Shown: positions 45,661 through 59,928 of the stretch, piece after piece
Layout of the letters: every line of letters starts with the position of its first letter
Numbering within the stretch: position 1 is the first letter of the stretch
Assembly: GCA_025526935.1 (NCBI GenBank)
Contig: JAHLKD010000027.1
Location: 248,001-312,000, forward strand
Direction: 5' to 3'
Length of the DNA stretch: 64,000 nt
From: Cladochytrium replicatum
Taxonomy: Eukaryota; Chytridiomycota; Chytridiomycetes; Cladochytriales; Cladochytriaceae
Program-made: the position numbers and the translations under genes
The notes under the pieces: model-generated
What the model was told of the DNA's origin: nothing
Seen by the model: the letters and a program-made list of their open reading frames with translations, nothing else
Databases searched by the model: none

Positions 45661-46142
45661 AGTATTGTTTTGCCAAAAAAAAATAAGAGAAATCGCTGTG
45701 ATAAACTTGCGAAGTGGCTGAACCCGCTCCTGGCTTTGGACGTAAGCAACTTGGGTGGTGGGAAGACATCTCAGCGACACAGTCAGGGACATCGGCGAAA
45801 GCAGGACTGCTGCTTGCTCTAGTCAGAACCGAGAAGCAACGTTAACGAGCAGCTCTTCATCCCTCAGCTGTCCCATAATCACACCTTGCCTTGGTTTCAA
45901 CCAGCTTCGCGCACAGAGCTGAACCAAGCTCACTACCGTACGTTGAAGACCTTATACTTTTGAAATGATGATCAGGATGCTTCTGTTATATGGTGCCCTG
46001 TTTGTGATGCCCGCGCGGGGAAATCAAGTGACACATATCCGATCTTCTAGCATGAAGCTGACAAATCCAATTCCACTCCTTAGATACTCTTTAACCTCGC
46101 TGCAATTACCTTCAGCCTCTTTTAGTTTCATTTTTGGAAGAA
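45661..46142. other. Intergenic region upstream of cullin-1
   Basis: 480 bp holding the 3' end of SLC41 (with an A-rich stretch around 45675) and presumably the cullin-1 promoter and leader. No other feature was seen. Confidence 0.5.
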
Positions 46143-48985
<2,843 letters not shown>

Positions 48986-49218
48986 TAAATATCGAGGGTC
49001 AGCTGAGCATAACTCTTTTCCGCGGTGCCGATTTGACATAAACCTGCGATTTTTAAGAAAAATAAAGAAGGCCGAACGGGCAGCGAGTTTTCAGATTTCC
49101 TGGTCGTGGCATACCGTGGTTAAAATAGCCCCATCTTGTTGAATAAATGGTATCTTTGTAAAAGATATGCTCGTAAATGCTACTTGACGTGAGTGGAATG
49201 ATTCATCAGCCAGGCTAA

Positions 49219-49476
49219 CATCATCCAGCCCGAAATGCGAGATGAAGGGGAAAGTAACCTCGCGGCGGTTCTTCGGAATCAGTTTCTCTGATGGGCTTAA
49301 ACCCGGGTGCAAAGAACCCGCTCAGATGTCGAAACATAAGTCTCAGGGCAATGTTCCTGGCAGCATTTATGTCCCGGTTCCAGCGGTTTTGCAGCCATGA
49401 GCAGCCACATTCTGTCACTGGTGGAATACGGTCGTAGAGCCCTCCTCCTGCTCCTAGTTCAATTCGGTAACAAATG
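49219..49476 (-). pseudogene. C-terminal relic of a Fanzor/TnpB-type RNA-guided nuclease
   Basis: The reverse strand reads GAGGGLYDRIPPVTECGCSW then LQNRWNRDINAARNIALRLM and FRHLSGFFAPGFKP. The second part of a TnpB/Fanzor zinc ribbon followed by N-R-D-x-N-A-A-R-N-I is the family's C-terminal signature; the Asp is the third RuvC catalytic residue. Upstream, where the first zinc-ribbon half and the RuvC-II Glu should be, only short broken frames are seen, so this is a truncated relic. Eukaryotic members (Fanzor) are carried by transposons. No terminal repeats or guide-RNA region could be delimited. Confidence 0.65.
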
Positions 49477-49639
49477 CTTCAAATCTCCCTCCGGATGCGA
49501 ATTTTGTTGAATTCAATTGTTTAAGTGACGAAATCATCTGGAACAATCGTACCTGTGTCGAGAGGGAGGAAAACACATTAGAGAACGTGGCCCAGCGATC
49601 TGGAACTCTCCTGGTGGATGAGAGAGTGATAGACTCATT

Positions 49640-50720
49640 CTCCATTTCATGTCCATGGTCTCAAATGATCGTCGGCTTCATGGGAAAATTCCCTGTTCGC
49701 AGAATCCATCCGTGTGTTTGTTTGTCAACCGCGATGATTCTCAAAATGGTTGTGCGGGTCTGCATTTGTGCACATTTAAGCTTTTTGGCGCAGGAATGCC
49801 TGTCAAGGTAGGCACGATCGTTACAACTGAAGACAATGAGAATATGGCGTGCAATTTTCGTGCAGTAACGCAGCCCGCACTTCCCGCAACTCAACAACTC
49901 GAGCGACATCTTCCTCCACCTCCCCCTCTCCTAATGATACGGCCTCTCCAAGCGCTAACCAGTCTTCTACATGCACGAGGGCCAGAACCTCTTCGACGAA
50001 GCCATAAGCTTTGCCGGCACGTAGACGAGACGATGGTGAACCTCGCGTGTGAGGGATTGAGGCGATCTTTGTGGGGATTACGAGTATAAGTGACCGGGGG
50101 TCGATCGAGTATGGACCAACGCAGCATTCACGGTATGCGAGACGGAGACGGAGTAGGGCGCGAATGGGGAGGATGCCGGTGCGGGTGGTGGAGCGAACGA
50201 GAGAGTGGATTTGTATCCGTCAAATGCGGATCCGTCCCTTGACTTCATTGAGTTTACAATAAAGCCGATGATCGACGAGGGGTTCAGGACACTGAGAGCG
50301 AGGGAGAGCACGGGGATAATTGCGTCGTCGATGGGTGGTTTGATTGAAATGTATGCACATGCGACACGGAGAGAAGTATTTGGGATGGTGAGTGTTCTTT
50401 CGCCATCGCTTTGGTACGGTGGAGAGAGATCTACGAGGCTGTTCGGCGTCGGCACATCTCTCGCGAGACAAGGATGCCTGCAAAGGCGGAAGAGTTTCTT
50501 TGGACATTGGGCAGAAGGAACACCCCGGGATGCAGAATCATGCCAGATCGATGCGAGATATGCTAACTCAGCTCCCGTTTCCTAGAATTCTGGGACCACC
50601 TCTCGTGGATTCTTTCATGTATTTTGAGGATTGGATGGGCAACCATTCAGAAGCTGCACGGCATCATCGCTTTCCTCTTTGGCTTCGCTTTCTTTTGACT
50701 AAGATCAAACGCACCAAATG
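49640..50720 (+). pseudogene. Esterase (PF00756-like alpha/beta hydrolase), disrupted
   Basis: Pieces in order are FYMHEGQNLFDEAISFAGT (the 'MHDGQNLFD' motif), DETMVNLACEG, AIFVGITSISDRGSIEYGP, DFIEFTIKPMIDEGFRTLRA and TGIIASSMGGLIEMYAHATR. The Ser in ASSMGG is the nucleophile position, and VFGMVSVLSPSLWYGGE follows. The C-terminal YFEDWMGNHSEAARHHRFPL matches the usual end with the catalytic His region. These pieces lie in all three frames: TAG at 50022-50024 replaces the expected Trp after SFAGT, a one-base shift follows near 50060, and more shifts occur near 50165-50200 and 50500. It is most likely a pseudogene; introns cannot explain all of the breaks. Confidence 0.65.
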
Positions 50721-50991
50721 ATTCAACGCTGTTGATCAACCGTTTGATAATTGGAGATTGCTAGCAGATTTTGTGTGTGTGACCAACATCACTAATATAT
50801 ATTTACACAACGTCAACGTCAACGACAAATCCCAGTACTACTTGCCACTCGCCGTCATTATTTAACCTCGTCTGGTTGGCAGCGGAGATACGGGAGATTT
50901 GTTTCACCTGATGCGTGACAAGCATGTTTGAAACCAATGGGTTCGTTTGAACATCCGTATGGTCAGAACGATATTAGGAGTTCAGATACGA

Positions 50992-53900
50992 TCATAAGAG
51001 CATAACTTCTCGGCCACGCTCTGGAAGGCTCTCTCGGAAATTTTTGAGCCGCTCCATGACTGTTTCCTCCTCATTGTGCAACTGGTTGAGGAAGTCCACC
51101 TTTTCGTGTAAGAAAAGTGCATCTAGTTAGCAAACGGCAAAAATTAGATCGCTTCACTCACAAGTTGTACAGACTCCAAATCTATTTCCCAGATCTTAAC
51201 ATCTGTCCACCGTTCGTGCATTTGGCACTTTCCTCTGACATTGTCGCACGGAGAAGTCGATACTCCTTCCGAAACATCAGCAAACTCGACATCCATCTCC
51301 GTGTCTTCCACCATCATTTCGACCGCCCCTTCCTCCGCTCGTATCCAAAGGTCCAACAACCGCCGAATCGTCATATCCGTCTGTTCAGCCCAGGTCAATA
51401 TCCGCTCATCGAAACCACACGTCTCTCGGACAGCCGAAGCAACCTCACAGACCCGATCCCGGCGCTTATCAAGAACTTTCAGCATCTGCTTCACTTTGCC
51501 TCTGAAATCCCTCAGGAAACTCAACCGGTTCACTATCTCCGTGTCGAGTGCGGCCCATCCGTCAATGTAATCCTCGATCTTGCTCCTCGCTCGATCCAGC
51601 GCATCCTCATCGACTTTGAGCGCCGGCAGAACCTCCTGTACCCGCATGAACGCCCAGTTCCTCCCACAGTCTCCCGAGCAGAACCCTGTGTCTGTGTTCG
51701 CCCGTCTGCGACAGCCGGGATTTGCACACGTACGTTTGTATTGCGCGCTGAGGGTTCCACCAGATTTTTCGACGCAGGAACTGCAGTACCACTTGTCGAG
51801 ACGGCGGGATTCGGATTCCGCGACGTCAACACATATCCCGTGGAACCACTGGTCGCATTGATCACATCCAATGTAAAATGTAGACTCCACAGCTCCGTTG
51901 CAAAAGCAAAAGGAATTCGACGATGGTGCGCTGGGGGGTTGTGGTTCATAGTCACCAGGTGCGGGGCTTCCGATCCCAACCAACTCGGATACAGTGGCAC
52001 TTTCCGGGCTTTCGATTTTCGCAGATTCGGAGACTATACTGGACGTTTCAAACTTTTCCTCCGCATCATGCATTGGAGATGGAGACACGCCCATGATGTC
52101 GATTTCTGAACTCGTCATGTCGAATTCCATTTGCACTTCTAAACTGCCAACACCATGCCGTGTGTATTGAACATTTGGTTGACCGCTATCGAAAGGTAGC
52201 GAAGTGGATGAAGAATTGTGGTTGGCGTTAGATTCAATGGGTTGCTCATCTGTACCGTAATTTTCTGTGCCGTTCGACTCTTCTTTGACACCACCATCCG
52301 TTAACGCTTCAGCCCACATGGATGAACCATTGATCTTCGTTTCTGGAATCTGCGATTTTGATGCGTCCTCGATGGAATCTACACTTCCACCCGGAACTGG
52401 TGCAACCTTTTTCTCTTGGCTGCCATTCATCACCATATCAACCTCTGCCCGTTTCATCGTTTCCTTTTCATCATGTCCCGCCGCATGCATCTCCTTTGTT
52501 GGTCTTTCTTTCGAGCTCGTGGTTTCAAGTTTCTTCCTCTTCGAGCTTGCACTCGTACTTCTTATCCGTCTTCCAGCCCCAACACTTCCCTTCCGCTTCC
52601 TCACTCTACTCGAACTCTCCTCGCCCTCGCCTACGTTGGCCGCACCAGCGGATTGACGCTTGCCTTCTTGCACTGCATCGCCGCTTTGGTGCGAGGACGG
52701 AACCACCGTGCTATATTCGGCGCCTTCGCCCTCACTATCTGCGTCCATATCTCCGTCCGCTGACGGTAACCGTGCGGCGGCGCGTATGGCTGGCGGCTCA
52801 GATGCACGCTCGACTTTGGTCGGCTCCATCTTGGGCTGCATGAGCGTGTCGTCGCTGAGGCTCCGCCTTTGCGGGCGTTCGGGATGTAAAGGAGGTCTGT
52901 CGAAGTCAGGACGTATGTTTCGATATGGTGGTACGTGCCCAATTGCATTCGCTTCAGCATTATTGGATTCAACCCAGAGTGGGGGGTGATAGGGATGGTC
53001 CGGTGGATATCGATAGGGAGGTTGTGTGGTTCGGTTTGGGGAGTGGCGTTGAGCTCCATGATCTGCACATGAGTATGTCTGAATACCCGTAGAGGGAACT
53101 GGCATATTTCCCTTAGCCAGCTCTGCACCCGCAGGGACCCCAGCGTAATTTGGCGGTGGCATATAAGGAGAGCTGCGAGGTGGCGCCTGATATTGTGGAG
53201 ACATACTGTGATATCGGTTGTACGCAACCTGTTGAGGACTCCGATCTCTTGGGAAATCAAGATGTGAGTAAGAGCGGTACGATGGTGGGTACGGCGGTGG
53301 GTATGGATGTGGGAATGGAGGTGGGTATGCTGGATATGAGCTGTACGTGCCATTGGTGGCAGTGGTCGTGTGTGGTGGTGGGATACGATATTGCTGCAGT
53401 GTATATGCTTCTGAGTGAGTTGAATGTCGTCGAGGTGGATATAGTCCGCTTTGGTGTGGTCCTGCTGGGGATGGCGAGGTCGAGGACCTTCGGTATGGGT
53501 AACCTTGTCGTTCATCATTGCTTAGAAACGGATGCGAGTTATGAGTAACCGATGGTGATTGTTCGGACACGAAGTTTGCAACGGAGTGCAATCTCAGATG
53601 CCCAGGAGATGGAAGTGTTGGTCTGAGAGCCGCGGGTGGTGCTAATGGCGGCGAATACCTTTCCCGCGGATAGGTTGAAATCACGCTCAAAGGAGCGCTT
53701 GCTGCGTGAGGCCTCTCAACATTGCCAGTGTCTATTGAAGGCTATCATGTTCAAAGTTCACGTTATACTTCAATTAAAATGACAAACCAACAGGATCATA
53801 CCATTTGATTTGCAATTTCGTCATGAGCAGGATTATGGCCATACGAAGATGCGTGATAGGGCCCTGGATGGTGAGCCGCTTGTGGATGAAAGAAAGGAGG

Positions 53901-54386
53901 TGCGCTCATTGGTGGTGGGTGGGTTGATGGTGATTTCCATTGAGAGTGAGAATGCTGTGTCGGAGAAGGAAGTTTGACGCCGTTGATACGCTGAGAAGCA
54001 GGAGATACGTTATGTGTAGCAATTGCAAGTGGAGTGGGTCGTCTCCATGCAGTCGACGGTTCAGGAATAACTGACTCATTTTGATAATGTGAAGTTGATT
54101 GTGATGATCGTTTTTGAAATTCGTTCGTTACTATCGCGTCTCCATTTGGCGCTGAACTCAATCCCACACCGGAACCCGTCGAACTTTTGTGATCCACAGC
54201 AGCTGGTAGACCGGTGTTCAAAAAATTAACTAAAGATGGATAGCCATCCTTTGGAGGCTGATTTGGTTCCACTAGAACGTGATCACGGACTGATTTGGGG
54301 TGGTGGTGGTGCGGAACGTTGTTGATCGGCTCTGGACGGTCAGCGACGAAATGAAGACCGACACTTTGCCCAGGCCCGTCGGCCAT
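50992..54386 (-). CDS. Spp1/CFP1-like PHD-finger protein (Set1/COMPASS subunit)
   Basis: Spp1/CFP1 reads H3K4 methylation for the Set1 complex. The start MADGPGQSVGLHFV is at 54386; exon 1 ends at 53802 and a 60-bp intron (53742-53801) leads to a second exon of more than 2.5 kb. The first 500 residues are low complexity, rich in Pro, Tyr, Ser and His (HPYPPPYPPSYRS), with KRKGSVGAGRRIRS-type basic patches. The PHD finger is FCFCNGAVESTFYIGCDQCD, QWFHGICVDV, KWYCSSCVE, followed directly by KRTCANPGCRRRANTDTGFC and SGDCG, the zinc finger characteristic of Spp1/CFP1. A coiled coil follows. The last exon adds VDFLNQLHNEEETVMERLKN and ends at TGA 50992-50994. The intron before it (about 51110-51155) has a clear GTGAGT donor, but its acceptor is not certain. 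Confidence 0.85.
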
Positions 54387-55077
54387 AAGCTATTAAAGCC
54401 AAACAAGAAATTTGGGAGAAATTTGAAAGTTAGAGATCCCAAAAGTGTGGTATCACCATGTGAAAACATACCACCAACTGGGTTTTTTGCGAGAGATTGA
54501 ACAGGGCACGGGAATGGCGATAGAAAAATTACCAGGCAATCGATATCACAATTCTGCACAAGAACAACTCAGCATTCAGAAATCCGGATCTGCAAGTAAG
54601 AGGATCAAATGAATATCGGAAAGAGAGGACAGCACAGAGGAGCGTATCGACTGTCAGAAATAAAAGAATGGTGGAAAAGAGGACGCAATAAGCGAGCGAG
54701 GTAAGAGCACATACGGTAGAAATTGTGGTTGCAGAGTTTACGTCTCGCAGCGAATCGATATTGCTCCGCCGGTTCGCAGAGGCAGTGTGGAGTCTTGTTT
54801 TGCTTTGATGATACCAGATGATATGCCCCCTGGTCCGTTGTGCACAAACTCGCTGTGCTCGCGTTCGTCTGGAGCTGTGGGCCGAAAGTGTGATTGATGG
54901 CACTGCCACGGAAGTAGAGAGCGACCCGCGAACTTTCGAAGCGGGGAAAGAAGACTGCTAGCTGGTGCATTATTTGCCAGTGGAGAAAAAATAAGCCAGA
55001 ATTGTTGATGCAAAGCTGCATGTGCCGTGTAGAATGTGTTATGCTTCTTAATTACATCACAAAGTGCCAGTGGCTCT
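54387..55077. other. Intergenic region, no gene seen
   Basis: 690 bp between the Spp1-like gene start and the NDUFA11 stop; overlapping minus-strand ORFs here lack motifs. It presumably holds the Spp1-like promoter. Confidence 0.5.
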
Positions 55078-55914
55078 CTAAGCTGCCTCCTTGGCCTCAA
55101 GCTCCTTGATTCGTGCAGCGAACGGATCCCGCTTCTCGCCCACAAAGTATCCTTCACTTCGGTGGGCCATCTTTTCACCCATCGTCAAACCATATTTGCT
55201 CTCTGATTGTTCAACCATGCCGTATCCAAATCCACTCAAAACACCAAGAAAGACCGTGTGTGCGGCGATCGCTTTAATGGTTCCAGCTGAGAGAAGCGGA
55301 ATTCGTCAGATTTTACCGAAGATTCTGGATGAAATTTCACTCACAGCGCAATCCGAGGGCAGTCCCGGTAACCGCACCCGAAATCGCTGCGTTCCAAAAG
55401 TCATTCTTCCCTCGAGTCTGTGCTACGTTGCAGTATGTGCCATAGTACAATCCTCCGAACCCAGCTGAGTAATAAACCAGTGCAAAACTATCTCAGCATC
55501 GAAATGCAGGCAATATTTGGGCAAGAGATCTCACCGAAAATTGCCGACTTCTTAAGCATGTCGCGGTAGACATAGTCCTTTGGTGCCGCGATCCACCAGC
55601 CGAAGGCAGCCGAAGAAACGCCGCCAAACGCACCAGCGACGGCGACGGCTTTGGTGACTTCCGAGATACAGCTGGCCTCAAGGATATCCTTTTTTATTCA
55701 AGGCCATGCGATTTTTACGGCCGATCGGTTTGATTTGTCGTGCAAACAAAAAAGTGTAAAGTGAGATGGTGAGCCGATTGATTTAGGTCACGAGAAGTCC
55801 AGGGCAAGCGCACTCTCATAAAACACAATGATGACTTCCCCACGTCTCGTCCGAGACACGCACCTTTTCGAACAACGGGTATTGCTTTGCGGTTGGGTTG
55901 AGGACGAAACTCAT
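55078..55914 (-). CDS. Mitochondrial complex I subunit NDUFA11 (B14.7-like)
   Basis: NDUFA11 is a Tim17/22-fold membrane subunit of NADH:ubiquinone oxidoreductase in the inner mitochondrial membrane. Exon 1 is MSFVLNPTAKQYPLFEK (55914 down). A later exon reads DILEASCISEVTKAVAVAGA, FGGVSSAAFGWWIAAPKDYV, then ALVYYSAGFGGLYYGTYCNV, AQTRGKNDFWNAAISGAVTG and TALGLR. The final exon has AGTIKAIAAHTVFLGVLSGF and ends GEKRDPFAARIKELEAKEAA at TAG 55078-55080. The Gly-rich helices and the position of the KNDFWN segment match the NDUFA11/NUO-21.3b group better than the Tim17 or Tim23 translocases. About five exons; intact. Confidence 0.8.
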
Positions 55915-56025
55915 TTTGAAGAGCGAGAGCCCAATACACTCAATACACTGCCACTGTTGCAACACCTCTGTTATTTTTTAACAAAGTGGAGTACTATTTC
56001 TTAATCCATCATTTATATATCTAAT

Positions 56026-57514
56026 TTACTGGTAGTGTAAAGAGGTTGCGGATCTCACTTCCTCCACTGCTGAACTGACAACAGAGCTGGGTCGACCAGA
56101 GTTCAAATCTGTTGCCTTTGCCTTCATTTCTTTGACGTCTGAAGCAATCTGTTGATGTTTTTTGCCAGATAAACCATTTTGCATCAGAAGAAATTTTGGT
56201 TCTCACCTTTCCAAGCTTTTCAAGAAGCTGTGTCCCTCCTGCCCGGCTTCCATTGACCTCCTCCATCATACCAAAAGACGCTGCTGGAGTAACGTGTGAG
56301 CTATCTCGTAGAGATTGTGAGCTAGTAGAAAACGACGATCCATTCGCGATAGTGGTTTCAAGTTTCCGAATTCGCAAGAACGCTTTCTTAAGCCCAGATT
56401 TCAAACTCCGGATTTCTTCACTGGCCTGGTCTAACGATGAGTTTTGGCTCGATTCTCCTTTCGCAGAGTTTGCGAGAAGAGATTCGAGCTCTTTGATCCG
56501 TTCGTCACGAACTCGCAGTTCCTCAGCAAGCCGGATACGCTCGTCCGTCGAATCTTGAAGGACACGCGCAGCCTCGCTCAATTGAGATGCCAACAGCGCA
56601 TCTTGTTCCTCAAGTTCGGATTGCGCACGAAAAAGCTCGTCTTCCAAGATTGTATTTGTCCTTTGAAGCGTTTGGACAAACGCAGAGCTAGAGAGAAGAG
56701 CAAAGCTTTTCTCCAGTCGGGAGAGTCGAACTGCAATCGAACCTTCGATGGGCTGATCTGCGGATGTCGTATTTTCCGGCTTATGCACGTCTAACCTCGC
56801 CAATTTTAATGCTTCGGTCGTGTCGTTATCGGATTTCTTGTTCAATCCAGGGTCAAGTACATCCGCGGGCTTCACATCTACAGCAGTTTCGCGCAGCACG
56901 GTTACCATCCCCGTCAACGCTTCGTTATCCTCTTCGAAGATCGCGGCGTTGTTCTCAAGCTCAGCAACACGATCCCGTAATCTCTCATTATCGGCAAGGA
57001 CTTGCGCAACTTTCCCCTCCGCCAGCTCCACCGCATCATCCAAACTCTGAATCATCAAAAAAACATACTCCAACTGTTTCTTCTGCTCCTCCGCCTTCCT
57101 CTTCTCCAAAAACAAACTTCCAAACACGTTCTCAACTTCCGTAACACCAACCTCGATACGACTCGTCAGTGTTTCTATCTCGATCGTGATGTCCCGATGT
57201 AACTCGTCTTTTAAATCTCGGCGAGAAGATGATCGCTTTTCGAGAAGCTCGCTCACCTGTCTGGTGAGTGTGCGGGTTCTTTTTACTTCTGCAGCACACG
57301 ATTTTGCGACAAATATGTCGCTGATAGAGCGCTCAAGGCTTCCCACATAGCCACTGATTGCTTGCCATGACCGTGCGCTAGGTTGCTCTGGCTCAGAAGA
57401 AATCGGGTCTGTGTATACTTCGGTTGATATCGCAGGAAGGTGATCTGATGATTTCGATTCGGAATCATCGTTCTTGTTGGCGGAATGCTCAACATCGTCG
57501 CCTTTTTCGGACAT
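56026..57514 (-). CDS. Coiled-coil protein, unknown family
   Basis: The start MSEKGDDVEHSANKND at 57514 gives about 480 residues, mostly heptad-type helices (LADNERLRDRVAELENNAAI; LRVRDERIKELESLLANSAK; LKSGLKKAFLRIRKLETTIA) after a short acidic leader. An intron (about 56148-56208; donor GTGAGA, acceptor CAACAG) joins LEKLGK to IASDVKEMKAKATDLNSGRP, with a C-terminus ending SLHYQ at TAA 56026-56028. No domain is recognised. It may be a structural or tethering protein, but coiled coils alone do not show this. Confidence 0.7.
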
Positions 57515-57659
57515 TGAACATCTATTATTGTTTTGCAGCTACCACTTAATTGTAGACTGATGACCCAACCGAAATTAGAAGTATATCACTGAGAATACCG
57601 CCCAATCATCAATCATGTTGACTTGATACGTTCTGGGAATCGGTACATTACTTTTATCT

Positions 57660-57960
57660 CAAGCATTAATGCATGTTTTAACTTAATTATAGGCTACTAA
57701 AAGCTTCCTCGACAAATATCTCCATGTCAATAGCGTTCTCATCATCTTTTCCGGTTTGGTGTTGAAGTTTTTGGCGCGAACTTTTTTCATGGCTCCAACG
57801 AACAGCTCGCCCTGCCGGTATGCTCGAAGATCCGGTTTCGTGAAGAGGAACGGCTTGCCCGCGTAATTTGTTAGATACACTTGGAAATCAAAGCTTCGAA
57901 CTGGTCATTTTTCGTTTTACTTAGCACCCTGATTTGATTTTGTAGTGCCGCGCATTGTGT
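57660..57960 (-). CDS. Possible small gene or exon, unassigned
   Basis: FDFQVYLTNYAGKPFLFTKP then DLRAYRQGELFVGAMKKVRA has coding character. One frame over, QTGKDDENAIDMEIFVEEAF ends in TAA, so the reading frame would have to shift near 57760. No family is recognised and no start is clear. It could be the end of an unannotated gene or a relic. Confidence 0.25.
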
Positions 57961-58119
57961 CTTCGTGATAAATCGTCGCCATACTTTATCAGATCTCCTT
58001 CCAAAGGGGGGGGACCTCACGGTGAAAAACAAAGCAAAACGAGTTGCGTTGACATCACACGTCTGGAGAAACTCTGATACTCGCTATTGAAGGAGGCTGA
58101 GATCGACTAAACATCAAAC

Positions 58120-59761
58120 ATGTCTCTGAAGGACACCGCAGAACGGCTACAGCACTAGAAACACCGGCTGCTGATCCTACCGACCGATTAGGCCCGCCAG
58201 ATACCCAAGATCATCGATGCAGAGTTGTCAGTTGATATTTCTGCTGAGACCGCCGATGCTATCTTGAATCTGGCTTTCTCGTTACGCTCCCCAACCTCTC
58301 CTGGAACGCCACCTTTTTCTACTTCCTCTCCACTCACAATCCTGCTCGCCCCATTCGCTGTTATCCTGCATTGTTACACCGGAGAGGATGATATCGTCTT
58401 TGCCTCAAGCTCGCATTCGTTCAACCCACAGGCAATTGCGTCTCCCAGTTGCCTCACAAGTACTTTTGGAACCGTACTGAGGGTATTCTTGGACGCTGAA
58501 GCGGGCGCTTGCAGACGAAATTCCTTTCACGATGCTGCTGGAAGGACTTTCCCTTGAAAATGGAGCGACGGCCACACCTTAATCCGCTTTTTCAACGTGA
58601 CGGACACAACCTCCGAAGCCCTTGCTTCAACAACATCATCTTCAATCTCCGACATCACCATCTTTATCTCGCAAACGCCGACTCTAGGACGCCTCCTACC
58701 CATCCAGTTGCGAGTTGTTTACAACGTCACGCTGTTCTCACAGTCGCGAATTGCAGATATGCTCGTCCAGCTCTAGTTGATCCTCACTTCCGCGGCCGCA
58801 GACGTCTCCACTCCAATTGGAAACATAGACGTCGTGAACGAGCGCCAAGCAGGCTATTCCTGATCCTCGTGCAGATTTGCACTGGGGACAGTTTGAAGGT
58901 GCGATTACCGATATTTTTGCTCACAATGCAGCTGCGTTACCGGAACCCACTTGTGTGGTCGAAAGCGTGTACGTACCGGAAGCGCCGCTGACCCACGATA
59001 CGAATAAAGCACTACAACGTCTTCGAGTTGGATACTGGAGCGAATGAGACGGTGTGCCAAAAAATTGATGCCTGGTTGATGTGCACGTACGAAAAACTGA
59101 GTCATCGAGAATGAGTAGATCTCACGGTTTCCGTTATGGGCGTAGCTCAAGGCAGGTGCAACTTTCAGCTTCATTGGTCCTACTTCTTGGTTGGCGTTTA
59201 TCGTCAGTTCATTTCTGACGAAGAATTTTCTCCAGCGACAAAGCCACTGTTCTCGAGCAAGATAACCTCGAACTATCTCAGGTTGGATTGCGTTCGGGAT
59301 ACGGTCAGACCAAGTGGGTTTTCCGAGAAGCATGCGATGCGTGGGTGCGAGCGTAGGGCCCTGCACTATTATCCGACCTGGATACATCACGCCACAGTAA
59401 GACTGTGGATGATTTCCTATGGAGGCTGGTGAAGGTGGCTACAGGTTGGGAAGGTTGAATATGTTCAGTGGAGATCAGCGTTGATGGCGCTGACGCTGTG
59501 CCCACAACACCCTGTACCAACTGCTGCACTTTGTGCTTGACGAGCTTCCTACAAGCACCAGTACTCGTGCCATACTTGCCGCAGCGGACGCACTTAATGG
59601 GTTGGTCAAGATCACACCCGGAAACGGCTGCCCGATGGGGTTGTACGTTGGTTGCCGTCGGTTTCCTCGAACATGAACCACCTGGTAGTGCGAAAGCATT
59701 GCCCAGCTTGGCGGAATGGATGCTTGTTAATAGAGAAATTATTGGAAGGAGCGGACATTAA
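58120..59761 (+). pseudogene. LYS2: LYS2 (alpha-aminoadipate reductase) relic lacking the middle
   Basis: Lys2 reduces alpha-aminoadipate in the fungal lysine pathway and is normally about 1,400 residues. The 5' part holds MSLKDTAERLQH, then TAG where Trp is expected, SVDISAETADAILNLAFSLR, ILLAPFAVILHCYTGEDDIV and FASSSHSFNPQ. In a shifted frame SDITIFISQTPTLGRLLPIQ and LRVVYNVTLFSQSRIADMLV appear, and then GQFEGAITDIFAHNAAALPE with PTCVVES, the start of the adenylation domain. The next recognisable pieces, at about 59280-59420, are LRSGYGQTKWVFREA, IIRPGYIT and TVDDFLWRLVK, near the C-terminal reductase end. About 1,000 residues in between are gone, and stops and frameshifts are numerous. 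This copy cannot make the enzyme; a functional gene must be elsewhere if the pathway is used. Confidence 0.82.
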
Positions 59762-59928
59762 TGGGTTGGACACTTTCGAAGGACACAAACCAACGTAAGG
59801 CAATAATGCTCTAGTAATGGTCTAGAGCCAAAAGAAATAGTAACTTTCTTCACCCCAACTAAATGAACACTGTAAAACAAATAGCTGAGCAAAATGTAAA
59901 GCGATTTTGTACGGATACTTGATGAAGT

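Noticed and set aside
52631-53518. 295-codon minus-strand ORF rich in His and Thr
   Set aside because: It is an out-of-frame shadow of the Spp1-like low-complexity region.
54529-55178. Overlapping minus-strand ORFs of 126-146 codons
   Set aside because: They have no motifs, and the right end reads NDUFA11 in another frame.
58905-59390. 161-codon minus-strand ORF
   Set aside because: It is a shadow of the LYS2 relic on the opposite strand; no independent motif.
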